Source: Actinopolymorpha pittospori
Lineage (GTDB): Bacteria; Actinomycetota; Actinomycetes; Propionibacteriales; Actinopolymorphaceae
Assembly: GCF_014873875.1 (NCBI RefSeq)
Contig: NZ_JADBEM010000001.1
Span: forward strand, 1,922,001 to 1,986,000
Length of the DNA: 64,000 nucleotides
Direction of reading: 5' to 3'
Each line of letters starts with the position of its first letter. The stretch's first letter is position 1. Shown here piece by piece: positions 1 through 8,757 of the stretch. The notes under the pieces are model-generated. The model did no database searches and was not told where the DNA came from. It was given only the letters and a program-made list of their open reading frames with translations. A program made the translations under genes and the position numbers.

Positions 1-88
1 CGAACCGCTGGTCCCACGGCCGGACGTCCGGCGGTGAACGGGTGTGCGGAGAATGTCGTCGCAGGGGACGGCGTCGACTGGTTCGGCG

Positions 89-274
89 TCAGCCGAGCGG
101 ACCAGCGGCGCGCAGACACCGCTCGTCGAAGTGGTCACCGCGCCGGCCGATCCAGAAGACCTCGAGCGTGGGACGCCGGAAGGTGCGCAGGGCGGCGCTC
201 GCGGCCGGAGACACGACCGGGCTCGAGACGGGCAGCACGGCCGGACTCGCGACGGGACTCATGAGGAGGCTCAC
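89..274 (-). CDS. small hypothetical ORF coupled to the upstream aminotransferase
   Basis: A 61-codon reading frame whose GTG start overlaps the TGA stop of the class V aminotransferase gene (shared bases GTGA at 271-274). It is therefore placed for translational coupling. The N-terminal half is Ser/Pro/Val/Ala-rich and low in complexity. The C-terminal half is more protein-like, with aromatic and charged residues (FWIGRRGDHFDE). I recognise no family. The stop-start overlap is its main support; in DNA this GC-rich, 60-codon open frames also occur by chance. The remaining bases 1-88 show nothing I can support. Confidence 0.3.
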   Translation of the reverse strand: MSLLMSPVASPAVLPVSSPVVSPAASAALRTFRRPTLEVFWIGRRGDHFDERCLRAAGPLG

Positions 275-1713
275 CGGATGGTCCCGCTCTCACACGGGGA
301 CGCCCCACCGGCGCTGCCGAGGCTGGCTCCGGCCCACGCGGGTGCCGTCCGGGGATCGCCGACCGGGCTCCACCGGCCCTCGACCCGGGCGTACTCCCAC
401 CGCGGACCGACGCTGAGCAGGCGCTCCACGGCGTCCGCGAGCCGGTCGACGTCGCTGAGGGTGGTGCCGACCCCGACGCTGGCCCGCAGGGTGCCGGCCT
501 GGGCACCCAGCCGGGACAGCAGCGGGTGCGCGCAGAACTTCCCGTCGCGGACGCCGATGCCGTGCTCGGCGGAGAGGTACGCCGCGACGAACCCGGGCTC
601 GTAACCCTCGACGGTGAACGCCACGACTCCGATGGCGCTCGGGCTGTCCCGCCAGATCTGGTGCAGTCGAACGCCGGCGAGCGCGTCGAGTCGGCTGGCG
701 AGCCGGTTCCGCAGTGCCTCCTCGTGCTCCTCCAGCGCGCCTTCGGGGAGGTCGGCGAGGACCAGGCAGGCCCGCGCGAGAGCGGCCGCGCCGAGCACGT
801 TGGGGGTGCCGCCCTCATGACGCTGGGGCGCGCTCGCCCAGGTCGTACCGGTCAGGGTGACCTCACGGACCGCGCCGCCGCCGGGCAGGTAGGCGGGGGC
901 CTCGTCCAGCCAGTCACGGCGCCCGACCAGGACACCCGAGCCGAGCGGTGCGTACACCTTGTGCCCGGAGAACGCGACGTAGTCCACGCCGGTGGCCGCG
1001 AGGTCGATCCGCCGGTGCGGGGCGAGTTGGGCGGCGTCCAGGACGACGCGGGCGCCCGCCTCGTGCGCGAGCGCGACGATCTCGGTGAGGGGGAGCACCT
1101 CGCCGGTGACGTTGGAGGCACCGGTGATCGCGAGCAGGGCCGCCGGCCGCGCGGCGAGTTCGGCGCGCAGCGCGACCAGGGTGGCGCGCTGGGTGGTCCC
1201 GGCGACGACGTAGCGGTGCCGACCGCGTTGCCAGGGCAGCAGGTTGGCGTGGTGCTCGATGTCCAGGAACAGCACGTCGCCGGCCCGCTCGCCCGCGCCG
1301 TCGGTGGGCACGCAGTGCGCGAGGAGGTTGAGCGCGTCGGTCGTGTTGCGGGTGAAGACGACGACGTCGTCGGCGCGTGCTCCCACGAACGCCGCGACCT
1401 GGGCGCGAGCATTCTCATACAGCGACGTACTCACCTGGGAGGCGTAGCCGGCGCCTCGGTGCACGCTCGCGTAGTAGGGCAGCACCTCGGTCAGATGCGC
1501 GGCGACCTCCTCCAGGCAGGGCGCGCTGGCGGCGTAGTCGAGGTTGGCGTACGTCGTCTCCTGGCCGGTGACCAGGGGAACCCGTAGGTTGGCGCCGACC
1601 ACCGGCAGCAACGGGCGGACCCCGACCGCATCGGTGGGAGCGGAGACATCCTCGTAGGACGGGAGAACGATGTCGGGCGAACAGCGCTCGGCTTGGACGT
1701 CGATCAGGGGCAC
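271..1713 (-). CDS. PLP-dependent class V aminotransferase (cysteine desulfurase/SufS-like)
   Basis: A fold-type I PLP enzyme of the aminotransferase class V/cysteine desulfurase family, about 480 aa. Visible signatures are the N-terminal YANLDYAASAP segment, the cofactor Asp-Gln element VVLDAAQLAPH, and the Schiff-base lysine in FSGHKVYAPLGSG (about Lys252). A C-terminal small domain carries GIGVRDGKFCAHPLL, with a Cys in the region where SufS-type enzymes hold their persulfide loop. I chose GTG at 1713 because it follows a purine-rich GAGGTG; the open frame extends further upstream without family-like sequence. No suf or isc genes adjoin, so a stand-alone desulfurase, selenocysteine lyase or cysteine-lyase-like role is possible. 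The substrate cannot be fixed from sequence. The C-terminal tail of about 45 aa is low in complexity. Confidence 0.88.
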   Translation of the reverse strand: MPLIDVQAERCSPDIVLPSYEDVSAPTDAVGVRPLLPVVGANLRVPLVTGQETTYANLDYAASAPCLEEVAAHLTEVLPYYASVHRGAGYASQVSTSLYENARAQVAAFVGARADDVVVFTRNTTDALNLLAHCVPTDGAGERAGDVLFLDIEHHANLLPWQRGRHRYVVAGTTQRATLVALRAELAARPAALLAITGASNVTGEVLPLTEIVALAHEAGARVVLDAAQLAPHRRIDLAATGVDYVAFSGHKVYAPLGSGVLVGRRDWLDEAPAYLPGGGAVREVTLTGTTWASAPQRHEGGTPNVLGAAALARACLVLADLPEGALEEHEEALRNRLASRLDALAGVRLHQIWRDSPSAIGVVAFTVEGYEPGFVAAYLSAEHGIGVRDGKFCAHPLLSRLGAQAGTLRASVGVGTTLSDVDRLADAVERLLSVGPRWEYARVEGRWSPVGDPRTAPAWAGASLGSAGGASPCESGTIR

Positions 1714-1964
1714 GGCACACCTCACAGGTCTCGGGGACCCGGTGGGCGTGGGGTCCGCGCTTGCCGCGCCGGTCGGCGCGGCCTGGTCTTCACCCGGGGC
1801 ACCCCACCGCGGAGGAGGGTTGCCGGCCAGCGAGCCGGGGCTGGCGAGGCGCCGCCACCGCGAAGAACGCGTCCAGTCCGGACGGCTACCGTGCGGTGGT
1901 CGAGCCTCCTGCTGGCACTCATGACCGGAAGTCACGGTAACGGGTCGGGAGGGCCTGCGAAACT

Positions 1965-3494
1965 ATGTCTCAAATGTTGAGAGAGCGGTCTGTCATCTGG
2001 ACAGAACGCGCGACTCTCCGCGCTCGCATCGTTCCGACCTGGGCTTTTGTGCTCGTCGTCCTCGGGCTCACGACAGCCGTCTGGGCGGCACTCCAGTCAT
2101 CGGCGCCCTACCTCGGGCACGACGAGGCCGTCTACGCGACCAAGGCGCGCTCCTGGCTCACCGACATTCCGGCCTCCCAGTGGGGTCTGCACAGGGCGCC
2201 GGGACTCCCCGTGCTCGGTTACGTCGCGCTCACGTTCCACGACGGTGAGCTCGCCGTCCGGCTGGTCGGGTTGGCCCTCGCCCTGGCCGCCTTCGGGCTC
2301 TTCTTCTGGACCGCGGCCCGCCTCCTCGGGCCGCGTCGTGGGTTCGTGGTGGCGCTGCTCGTGCTGTCGGCACCCGGTGTCATGCGCCGAGTCCCGGAGT
2401 ACCTCAGCGACGTCGGCGCCGCCGGCATGCTGGCTGGGATGGCGTACTGCCTCGTCCGCGCACAGGAACGCTCCCGCGGCCACCACCTGGTCGGCGCGGC
2501 GGCGTTCGCGCTGGCGGCGTTCTACCTGCGGTACGGCGCCGTCGCGGGCATGTTGGCGCTGGTGCTGGCGGCCCTGCTGGTGTGGGGTCCCCGCCCCTGG
2601 CTGGCGCGCGGCCGGGATGTGGCCGGCGCGATCGTGGTGTTGTTCGTCGGGCTGGTGCCCCACCTGGTGGAGGCCGAACGCCTGACCGGTTCGGTGTTCG
2701 GCCTCGTCCGCGCGGCCGGGGAGGCCGGCAACCCCGTCTTCTTCGGCGACGGCCTGCGCTACTACCTCTCGATCCTCCCGATCATGATCGCCGGCCCGTG
2801 GGGCGGTGTGGTGATGGCCGCGGGTGTGGTCGGCGCCGTCCTCGCCGGCTGGCGGCTGCTGCGTGCACGGACGAGCCGAACCCGTGGCGGCGGCGGTGGT
2901 CGCCAGGTCACGGCGGCGCGTCCGGAGGACCGTCGGACGGTCTTCGTGGTCCTCGCCGCCGTTGCGCTCGTGGTGATGCTGGGGCTCACCGCGCACGGCG
3001 AGCCGAGGTTCGTGTTCCTGTCGGTCTTCCTGCTGCTGCTGGCCGGCGTCCAGACCCTCTCGACGTGGGCGGGCCGTAGGTCGGCGGTGCTGCTGGGCGC
3101 TCTCGCCGTGGTGGCGGTGGCCACGATGCCCGTGAGCGCCCGGCTGCTGATCGACAACCAGCTGATCCCGGTGAGCCGCGAACGCGCGTCGGTGGCGCTC
3201 GCCGCGGCGGCGGTGCGGTCCTCGGAGTCCGCGGGGCCGTCCGCGCCCTGCGTGGTGGTGGCGCAGGCGCCGCCGGAGGCCGGGTGGTACTCCCGCTGCG
3301 CCACGGCGAACCTGCGCCAGGCCCGCGCGGGAGACCTGCCACCGGGTCCGGTGTCGTACCTCCTCTTCGAGCACGGGCAGGGCCAGCCCACCGAGGCAAT
3401 GGTCCGGAAGCTCGCGCGGGGTCGCCCGGTCCGTACGACGGACCTGCCGGCAGCCGGCACGCTCGGGCGCGCCCGGATCCTCACGGTGGGGTGA
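1965..3494 (+). CDS. polytopic GT-C fold glycosyltransferase (family 39/ArnT-like)
   Basis: A membrane protein of 509 aa with roughly 9-11 hydrophobic segments starting near residue 25. The first extracytoplasmic loop contains YLGHDEAVYATKARSWL, the acidic DE pair typical of lipid-phosphosugar-dependent GT-C transferases (GT39/GT83/ArnT). A soluble C-terminal domain follows the last membrane segment. It probably transfers a sugar from a polyprenyl-phosphate donor to protein or lipid on the outer face of the membrane; the acceptor is unknown. ATG at 1965 and an in-frame ATG at 1974 are both possible starts. It stands alone between a divergent aminotransferase gene and a ketopantoate reductase-like gene. 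Confidence 0.78.
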   Translation: MSQMLRERSVIWTERATLRARIVPTWAFVLVVLGLTTAVWAALQSSAPYLGHDEAVYATKARSWLTDIPASQWGLHRAPGLPVLGYVALTFHDGELAVRLVGLALALAAFGLFFWTAARLLGPRRGFVVALLVLSAPGVMRRVPEYLSDVGAAGMLAGMAYCLVRAQERSRGHHLVGAAAFALAAFYLRYGAVAGMLALVLAALLVWGPRPWLARGRDVAGAIVVLFVGLVPHLVEAERLTGSVFGLVRAAGEAGNPVFFGDGLRYYLSILPIMIAGPWGGVVMAAGVVGAVLAGWRLLRARTSRTRGGGGGRQVTAARPEDRRTVFVVLAAVALVVMLGLTAHGEPRFVFLSVFLLLLAGVQTLSTWAGRRSAVLLGALAVVAVATMPVSARLLIDNQLIPVSRERASVALAAAAVRSSESAGPSAPCVVVAQAPPEAGWYSRCATANLRQARAGDLPPGPVSYLLFEHGQGQPTEAMVRKLARGRPVRTTDLPAAGTLGRARILTVG

Positions 3495-3555
3495 GAGTCT
3501 CACCTCCGGCCGGGCACGCTTGGCGAACGCCGCGCCCACTGGCAGGCTCGGGTCC

Positions 3556-4617
3556 GTGGCCCTGGACCAGTCCGAATCCCCCGCGGTCGGCTCGCCCGCA
3601 CCGCTCCCCGACATCCGTCGTTTTGTCGTCTACGGCGCCGGCGCCATCGGGGGCGTCCTCGGTGCCCGCCTGTTCGCCGCCGGTCACGACGTCGTGCTGA
3701 TCGCGCGTGGTGAGCACCTGGCCGCGATCCGTGCCGACGGGTTGCGGGTCGACTCGCCTGACGACTCCCAGACGCTGCGCATCCCGGCCGTGGAGCACCC
3801 CAGTGAGATCGACTGGCGGCCCGGTGACGTGGCGCTCCTCGCGATGAAGAGCACCGGTACCGAGGAGGCACTGCGCGCCCTGGCCGCCGTCGCCGACCCC
3901 GGCACGCCGATCGTGGTGGTCCAGAACGGCGTCGCCAACGAGCTCGCCGCACTGCGCCACTTCGCCAACGTCTACGGCGTCCACGTGAGGTTCCCGGCCA
4001 CGCACCTGACGCCCGGCGTCGTGGAGGCGCAGTCGGCACCGGTCACCGGGATCCTCGATCTAGGGCGCTACCCCGACGGGGTCGACGACATCGCCGAGCA
4101 GGTCGCGGCGGCGTTCCGGTCGGCGACCTTCCTCTCCGAGGCCCGACCCGACATCATGCGCGGCAAATACACCAAGCTCCTCGGCAACATCGGCAACGCC
4201 GTCGACGCGCTCTGTGGCGGGCGGGGCGAGGACATCTCCCCGGTCAACAAGCTGATCCGGGAGGAGGGTCGGGCCGTGCTGGAGGCCGTCGGCATCTCCT
4301 ACCTCTCCTTCGACGACGACCGGGAACGCCGTGGCGAGGCGATCCGCACGCGCCCGGTGAACGGAAAGGCGCGCACCGGGAGTTCCTCCTGGCAGAGCCT
4401 CGCCCGGGCGACCGGCTCCATCGAGGCCGACCATCTCAACGGCGAGATCGTGCTGCTGGGCCGGATCCATGGCGTACCCACCCCGGCGAACGAGCTCGCC
4501 CGCCACCTCGCCAACCGCGCGGCCCGCGAGGGCACGCCGCCCGGATCGCTGTCGGTCGCGGAGTTCCTGGCACTTCTGTCCAAAGCCGGCTCCGGAGCCG
4601 TACTCCCCACGGCGTAG
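3556..4617 (+). CDS. ketopantoate reductase family oxidoreductase (PanE/ApbA-like)
   Basis: A NAD(P)-dependent reductase of about 353 aa. The N-terminal Rossmann motif is VYGAGAIGGVLGARL (about residues 25-40), followed by the cofactor-binding IARGEHL stretch. VVVQNGVANE supplies the conserved Asn, and MRGKYTKLLGNIGNAVDAL carries the conserved catalytic Lys and start of the helical C-terminal ApbA_C domain. I preferred GTG at 3556 over TTG at 3520 because the upstream residues look non-coding. The family includes true 2-dehydropantoate 2-reductase (pantothenate synthesis) and many paralogues of unknown substrate. No panB or panC gene adjoins, so I do not assign panE. Confidence 0.87.
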   Translation: MALDQSESPAVGSPAPLPDIRRFVVYGAGAIGGVLGARLFAAGHDVVLIARGEHLAAIRADGLRVDSPDDSQTLRIPAVEHPSEIDWRPGDVALLAMKSTGTEEALRALAAVADPGTPIVVVQNGVANELAALRHFANVYGVHVRFPATHLTPGVVEAQSAPVTGILDLGRYPDGVDDIAEQVAAAFRSATFLSEARPDIMRGKYTKLLGNIGNAVDALCGGRGEDISPVNKLIREEGRAVLEAVGISYLSFDDDRERRGEAIRTRPVNGKARTGSSSWQSLARATGSIEADHLNGEIVLLGRIHGVPTPANELARHLANRAAREGTPPGSLSVAEFLALLSKAGSGAVLPTA

Positions 4618-4675
4618 GCGGGCTGACCCCCTGCGACCGATGCCTGGACGCCGGGGTGTGGCCTAGCGTTCCTCC

Positions 4676-5938
4676 GTGACCACACCGCCCGTCGGCCCCG
4701 GGTCGGCTCCCGCGAGCCGGCGCTCGGCCGCGCCCGAACGTGGTCCGATCGAGTGTGACCCGGCCGGAGCGGGCGAGGCGTGGTGGCACGGCTGGCATTC
4801 CTGGCCGGTGAAGCTGCCGCTGGTGCTCGCGGTGGTCCAGGTCTTCGGCACGCTCGGCGCGGCCAGGCACCTGGGCGCCGCTCCGGAGCCGGTCGCCCCG
4901 CTGGCGATTGTCCTGCTGGTGGCCGGGCCGGCGGCACTGGTCTTCCGCCACCACCGGATCGTCGCGGTCCTGTGCTTCCTGATGGCGCTCACGCTCGCCT
5001 ACCTCGGGCTCGGCTACCCGCTCGGGCCCTTTGTGTTCAGCCCGATCATCGCCCTGATCGAGGCGGTCCGGCAGCGACACCGGCTGGTCGCCTGGGTGAG
5101 CGCCGGGGTGCTCTACTTCGGGCACCTGGCGATCGGCTGGCTGAGCGGCGCCGACGCGGGTCCGTCCCTCGTCAAGGCGGTGATCGTCGCCGGCTGGCTG
5201 CTCGTCGTCCTGATCGGCGCCGAACTGACCCGGATCCGCGTCGAACGAGTGGAGGAGAGCCGCCGCGCCCGGGCCGCCGAGGCCGCCGGGCGGGTGACCG
5301 AGGAACGGCTGCGGATCGCCCGGGAGCTGCACGACGTGGTGGCCCACAACATCTCCCTGATCAACGTGCAGGCAGGGGTCGCGCTACACCTGATGGACGC
5401 CCAACCCGAACAGGCTCGGACCGCGCTCACCGCGATCAAGCAGGCCAGCAAGGAGACGCTGGTCGAGCTACGGTCGGTGCTCGGCGTCCTCCGACAGGTC
5501 GACGAGTCCGGCCCTCGCCACCCCGCGCCCAGTCTGCGCCGGCTCGACGACCTCGCCGCCCGGACCCGTCAAGCCGGCCTTGACGTACGGGTCTCCGTCG
5601 GAGGACGACCGGTGCCGCTGCCCTCCAGCGTCGACACCGCCGCCTACCGCATCGTGCAGGAGGCGCTGACGAACGTGCTGCGCCACTCCGGCGCGCGGAC
5701 GGCCTGGGTGCGGGTGGACTACGGCGGGCGGATGCTCGTCGTGGAAGTCGTCGACGACGGGCTCGCCGTGGCTTCCGGTCTGCCGAACGCGAACCCGAAC
5801 GACGGCTCGACCGGCGGCAGCGGGCTCGCGGGCATGCGCGAACGTGTGACCGCCCTCGGCGGCGACCTCGTCGTCGGACCCGTGCCAGGCAAGGGTTTCC
5901 GGGTGTACGCCGAACTCCCACAGGAGGGAGCACCATGA
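4676..5938 (+). CDS. two-component sensor histidine kinase (HisKA_3 family)
   Basis: A NarL-type sensor kinase of 420 aa. The N-terminal half has about five hydrophobic segments (residues ~40-185) with little extracellular sequence, suggesting membrane-embedded sensing. The dimerisation helix contains ELHDVVAHNIS, with the phosphorylated His at about residue 219. The HATPase_c domain follows, with VQEALTNVLRHS as N-box and GSGLAGMRERV as the glycine-rich lid. The start is GTG at 4676. The stop overlaps the start of the response regulator gene (ATGA at 5935-5938), so the pair is translationally coupled and almost certainly a cognate system. The signal is unknown; the adjacent genes do not name a target. 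Confidence 0.93.
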   Translation: MTTPPVGPGSAPASRRSAAPERGPIECDPAGAGEAWWHGWHSWPVKLPLVLAVVQVFGTLGAARHLGAAPEPVAPLAIVLLVAGPAALVFRHHRIVAVLCFLMALTLAYLGLGYPLGPFVFSPIIALIEAVRQRHRLVAWVSAGVLYFGHLAIGWLSGADAGPSLVKAVIVAGWLLVVLIGAELTRIRVERVEESRRARAAEAAGRVTEERLRIARELHDVVAHNISLINVQAGVALHLMDAQPEQARTALTAIKQASKETLVELRSVLGVLRQVDESGPRHPAPSLRRLDDLAARTRQAGLDVRVSVGGRPVPLPSSVDTAAYRIVQEALTNVLRHSGARTAWVRVDYGGRMLVVEVVDDGLAVASGLPNANPNDGSTGGSGLAGMRERVTALGGDLVVGPVPGKGFRVYAELPQEGAP

Positions 5939-6600
5939 TCCGGGTGCTGCTCGCTGACGACCAGGCGCTGGTGCGGGCCGGGTTCCGTTCCCTGCTGGAC
6001 GCCGAACCCGACATCGAGGTCGTCGCCGAGGCGGGCGACGGAGACCAGGCCGTTGCCGGGACGGTCGCGCAACGGCCCGACGTCGTCCTCATGGACATCC
6101 GGATGCCCGGCGTCGACGGGCTGGAGGCGACCCGCCGGATCGTCGCCGACCCCGACCTCGCCGGGGTGCACGTCGTCATCCTCACCACCTTCGACCTGGA
6201 CGAGTACGTCTTCGAGGCGCTGCGCACCGGCGCGAGCGGCTTCCTCGTCAAGGACACCGAGCCCGTCGAACTCCTGCGCGGCGTCCGTGCGGTCGCCTCC
6301 GGCGACGCGCTCCTGTCGCCCGGAGTGACCCGCCGGCTCATCGCGGAGTTCGCCAACCGGTCGAAGGAACCCGTCGTCGGGGCCGACCTCGAGGTGCTCA
6401 CCGACCGCGAACGCGAGGTGCTCGCGCTGGTCGCCGAGGGACTGTCGAACGACGAGATCGCCGCCCGGCTCGTGGTGAGTCCCGCGACCGCGAAGACGCA
6501 CGTGAGCAGGGCGATGATCAAGCTCGGCGCGCGTGACCGGGCGCAGCTGGTCGTCTTCGCCTACGAAGCCGGACTCGTCCGCCCCGGCTGGCTCAGCTAG
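5935..6600 (+). CDS. NarL/LuxR-type response regulator
   Basis: A DNA-binding response regulator of 221 aa. The receiver domain (1-120) has the acidic pair LADDQ (Asp8, Asp9), the phosphoacceptor Asp54 in VVLMDIRMPG, the switch Thr in ILTTFD and the conserved Lys in GFLVKDTEP. The LuxR helix-turn-helix (about 150-212) contains LTDREREVLALVAEGLSNDEIA and the recognition segment ATAKTHVSR. The start ATG overlaps the stop of the kinase gene by four bases. Phosphorylation by the coupled kinase should control DNA binding. The regulon is not evident, although the next genes downstream are divergent or on the other strand. Confidence 0.95.
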   Translation: MIRVLLADDQALVRAGFRSLLDAEPDIEVVAEAGDGDQAVAGTVAQRPDVVLMDIRMPGVDGLEATRRIVADPDLAGVHVVILTTFDLDEYVFEALRTGASGFLVKDTEPVELLRGVRAVASGDALLSPGVTRRLIAEFANRSKEPVVGADLEVLTDREREVLALVAEGLSNDEIAARLVVSPATAKTHVSRAMIKLGARDRAQLVVFAYEAGLVRPGWLS

Positions 6601-6743
6601 CGCCGCACGGCGTCCCGCATCCACGCCGGCTACGTTGTCGTCGTCACCAACAGGACACCGCTGTTGGCTCCTCCTCCGCCTTGCCGGCGCGGCGCGGATA
6701 CACCGCGCGTGGCGTCCCACATCCAGGCCGGCGCGGCGGGTTG

Positions 6744-7805
6744 TCAGCCTCGGCGTGGTGGAACCCAGCCGGGTCGCTCCGGACCTCCGGAGGGGTTCGG
6801 CTGGGGTCGTTGCCCCGACCCGCGCGGACCGGGTCCCGGCGGCTGGTGAACCGGTGGCTGGTGTGACTGGGGCGCGGGCGCGACCTCGTCGTAGGCCACC
6901 CGCTCCTCGCTGGCCTGCGGCCGGACCAGCCCCGCGACCTCACGGACGATCTGCTGCGCCGCCTGCATCGTGGCGGCGCCGACGTCGCCGAGCCTGGCCA
7001 GCCCGTCGGCCCGGATCGCCTTGTCGTAGGGGACCCGCACGAGCGCGGCGAGGCGGCCACGCACGGTGTCGAGTTCGCCCTGCATCCACTTCGGCGGGTC
7101 GGTTCCCGCGACGTTGACGACGACGGCGATCATCCGATCGATCGGCAGGCCGTCCTGGGCCAGCACCGTCACGAGCCGGGCGAGCGCCGTCGCCCCGAAC
7201 CCCGTCGCCGCGGTCACCAGGACGGGTACGGCGTCCGTGCGCCGGGCCCACAGGTCCAGCACCGACGGCCGGGCGGCGTTGCGGGCCGCGACATGTGCCG
7301 CGGCGAGGGGAACCGCGGTGTCGACCACGCCGGCGAACCAGCCACCGGTCTGGAGCAGTTGTGCGTACCAACGGGGGTCGTCGGGCACCGAGACCGGTGG
7401 CCGCGTCCACGGCCGTACGTCGGCGAGGACGTCGTAGCCGGGTCCGCCGGCGGCGTCGGTGCCCATGTCGGGCAGGTCGTCCTTGCGGAGCCGGCCGAGG
7501 GGGACGCCGCGGCGGACGACGGCGGTCTCGAGGGCGGCGAGGTCCAGCGGACGTCCGGGTGGGCTGAGCACACCGGGCAGCCCGACCGCCTCGTCACGGG
7601 CGACCCCGACGCCGAGCCAGTCGGCCCACGGCGACGCGGCCCGCGGCGAGGTGTCCACCAGTACCGTGCGGGTGGTCGGCGCGAGCGCCTGCGCGAGCAG
7701 ACCCGCCAGCGTGGAGCGGCCACTTCCACCCGAGGCCGCGAAGACAGGCACCAGGGCCCGCACGCCGTGCGGGAGGAGCAGGGCCTGTGTACCGCGTTTC
7801 CTCAC
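6744..7805 (-). CDS. MinD/ParA-like P-loop ATPase, actinobacterial type
   Basis: A soluble protein of 353 aa. Near its N terminus is FAASGGSGRSTLAGLLAQAL, a deviant Walker A of the SIMIBI (ParA/MinD) class. LVDTSPRAASPWADWLG follows in the place of the nucleotide-sensing Asp strand, and IAVVVNVAG lies in the later beta-sheet. The C terminus is a Gly/Pro/Gln-rich disordered tail of about 50 aa. The start is GTG at 7805. Similar ATPases in actinomycetes accompany secretion and conjugation-like gene sets. Here it lies about 13 kb from the type IV secretion-like locus, so a link is speculative. It has no ParB partner nearby, so chromosome partitioning is unlikely. Confidence 0.72.
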   Translation of the reverse strand: MRKRGTQALLLPHGVRALVPVFAASGGSGRSTLAGLLAQALAPTTRTVLVDTSPRAASPWADWLGVGVARDEAVGLPGVLSPPGRPLDLAALETAVVRRGVPLGRLRKDDLPDMGTDAAGGPGYDVLADVRPWTRPPVSVPDDPRWYAQLLQTGGWFAGVVDTAVPLAAAHVAARNAARPSVLDLWARRTDAVPVLVTAATGFGATALARLVTVLAQDGLPIDRMIAVVVNVAGTDPPKWMQGELDTVRGRLAALVRVPYDKAIRADGLARLGDVGAATMQAAQQIVREVAGLVRPQASEERVAYDEVAPAPQSHQPPVHQPPGPGPRGSGQRPQPNPSGGPERPGWVPPRRG

Positions 7806-7837
7806 ACTGGCTGAGGATAGTCAGTCCGTGAAGCGAA

Positions 7838-7870
7838 GGAGCGGCCGGCGAAGATCTCGCCGGCCGCTCC
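7838..7870 (-). terminator. perfect 14-bp hairpin after the sugar ABC operon
   Basis: Arms 7838-7851 and 7857-7870 are perfectly complementary (GGAGCGGCCGGCGA and its complement) around a 5-nt loop. The hairpin lies 50 bases downstream of the last permease gene of the sugar importer and just before the MinD-like gene on the same strand. It lacks a T-tract, as is common for actinobacterial terminators. It probably ends the ABC transcript and insulates the next gene. Confidence 0.5.
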
Positions 7871-7920
7871 CAGGCCCAACTCGCTGACCAGCCCGGCCGG
7901 GCCGATCAGGTACGCGTCGA

Positions 7921-8757
7921 CTACTGCTTCACCGCACCCGCCGCGAGGTCGGAGAGGAACTGCCGGGCCCCGAGGAAGAACACGATGATGAGCGGGATCA
8001 CCGCGATCAGTGTCCCGGCCATCACCATGCTGTAGTCGGTGATGTAGAGCCCGTTCAGCTGGGAGAGCGCGACCTGCAGGGTCTGCCGCGCGGGGTTGGT
8101 CAGAACGACCAACGGCCAGAAGTAGTCGTTCCACGAACCGATGAACGTGAAGATGCCGAGGAACGCCAGCGCCGGCCGCAGCAGCGGCACGGCCACGTGC
8201 CAGTACTGCCGCCAGTAGCTGCACCCGTCGATCCGGGCGGCGTCCAGCAGTTCGGTGCTGATCGCGCCCTGGGCGTACTGCCGCAACAAGAAGATCCCGA
8301 ACGCGTTGACGGCACCGGGGACGATCAGCGCCTGCAGCGATCCCACCCAGCCGAAGTTCGCCATGATGACGAACGACGGGACCGTCGACAGCTGCGCCGG
8401 AACCATGAACGTCGCGAGCAGGATGACGAACAGGATGTTCTTGCCCGGGAACTCGTACTTCGCGAAGGCGAACGCCGCGATCGAGTCGAAGAACATCACC
8501 AACACCGTCGTCAGGACCGCCACCACGAGGGTGTTGAAGGTCGCGCCGAGGACGTCGATGCTGTCAAACACCTTCTGGATGTTCTCCAGCAGGTGGGTCC
8601 CGGGGACGAGCGCCGGTGGGAACTTGAAGATGTCCTGGGTGGTCCGGCTGGCCATCACGAACATCCAGTAGAACGGGAAGATCGAGAGGGCGACACCGAG
8701 CAGGAGAACGACGTGCGTGAGCGTCGACCTGAGCCGCTGCGCGAGGACGGGGTTCAT
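7921..8757 (-). CDS. carbohydrate ABC transporter permease (MalG-like)
   Basis: An inner-membrane permease of 278 aa with six predicted membrane segments. The cytoplasmic coupling (EAA) loop is LLDAARIDGCSYWRQYWHV...P, the site that contacts the ATPase. The short N-terminal tail and length fit the MalG/UgpE group of CUT1 sugar importers. The ATG start overlaps the stop of the preceding permease gene (ATGA at 8754-8757). It forms a heterodimeric channel with that protein and receives sugar from the lipoprotein encoded first in the operon. No ATPase gene is present in the operon, so a shared MsiK-like ATPase encoded elsewhere probably powers it. Confidence 0.93.
   Translation of the reverse strand: MNPVLAQRLRSTLTHVVLLLGVALSIFPFYWMFVMASRTTQDIFKFPPALVPGTHLLENIQKVFDSIDVLGATFNTLVVAVLTTVLVMFFDSIAAFAFAKYEFPGKNILFVILLATFMVPAQLSTVPSFVIMANFGWVGSLQALIVPGAVNAFGIFLLRQYAQGAISTELLDAARIDGCSYWRQYWHVAVPLLRPALAFLGIFTFIGSWNDYFWPLVVLTNPARQTLQVALSQLNGLYITDYSMVMAGTLIAVIPLIIVFFLGARQFLSDLAAGAVKQ

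Noticed and set aside
1714-1964. Riboswitch upstream of the cysteine desulfurase-like gene
   Set aside because: I looked for SAM-type or similar conserved cores near 1714-1964 and found no pattern I could support.
2097-3614. 505-codon open frame antisense to the membrane glycosyltransferase
   Set aside because: It is a shadow frame: rich in Arg, His, Gln and Asp with no hydrophobic core. The plus-strand frame has clear membrane helices and a family motif.
7802-8224. 140-codon frame ending beyond the sugar permease
   Set aside because: Most overlaps the permease gene out of frame. The stretch after 7921 runs through the terminator hairpin, so it is not a gene.
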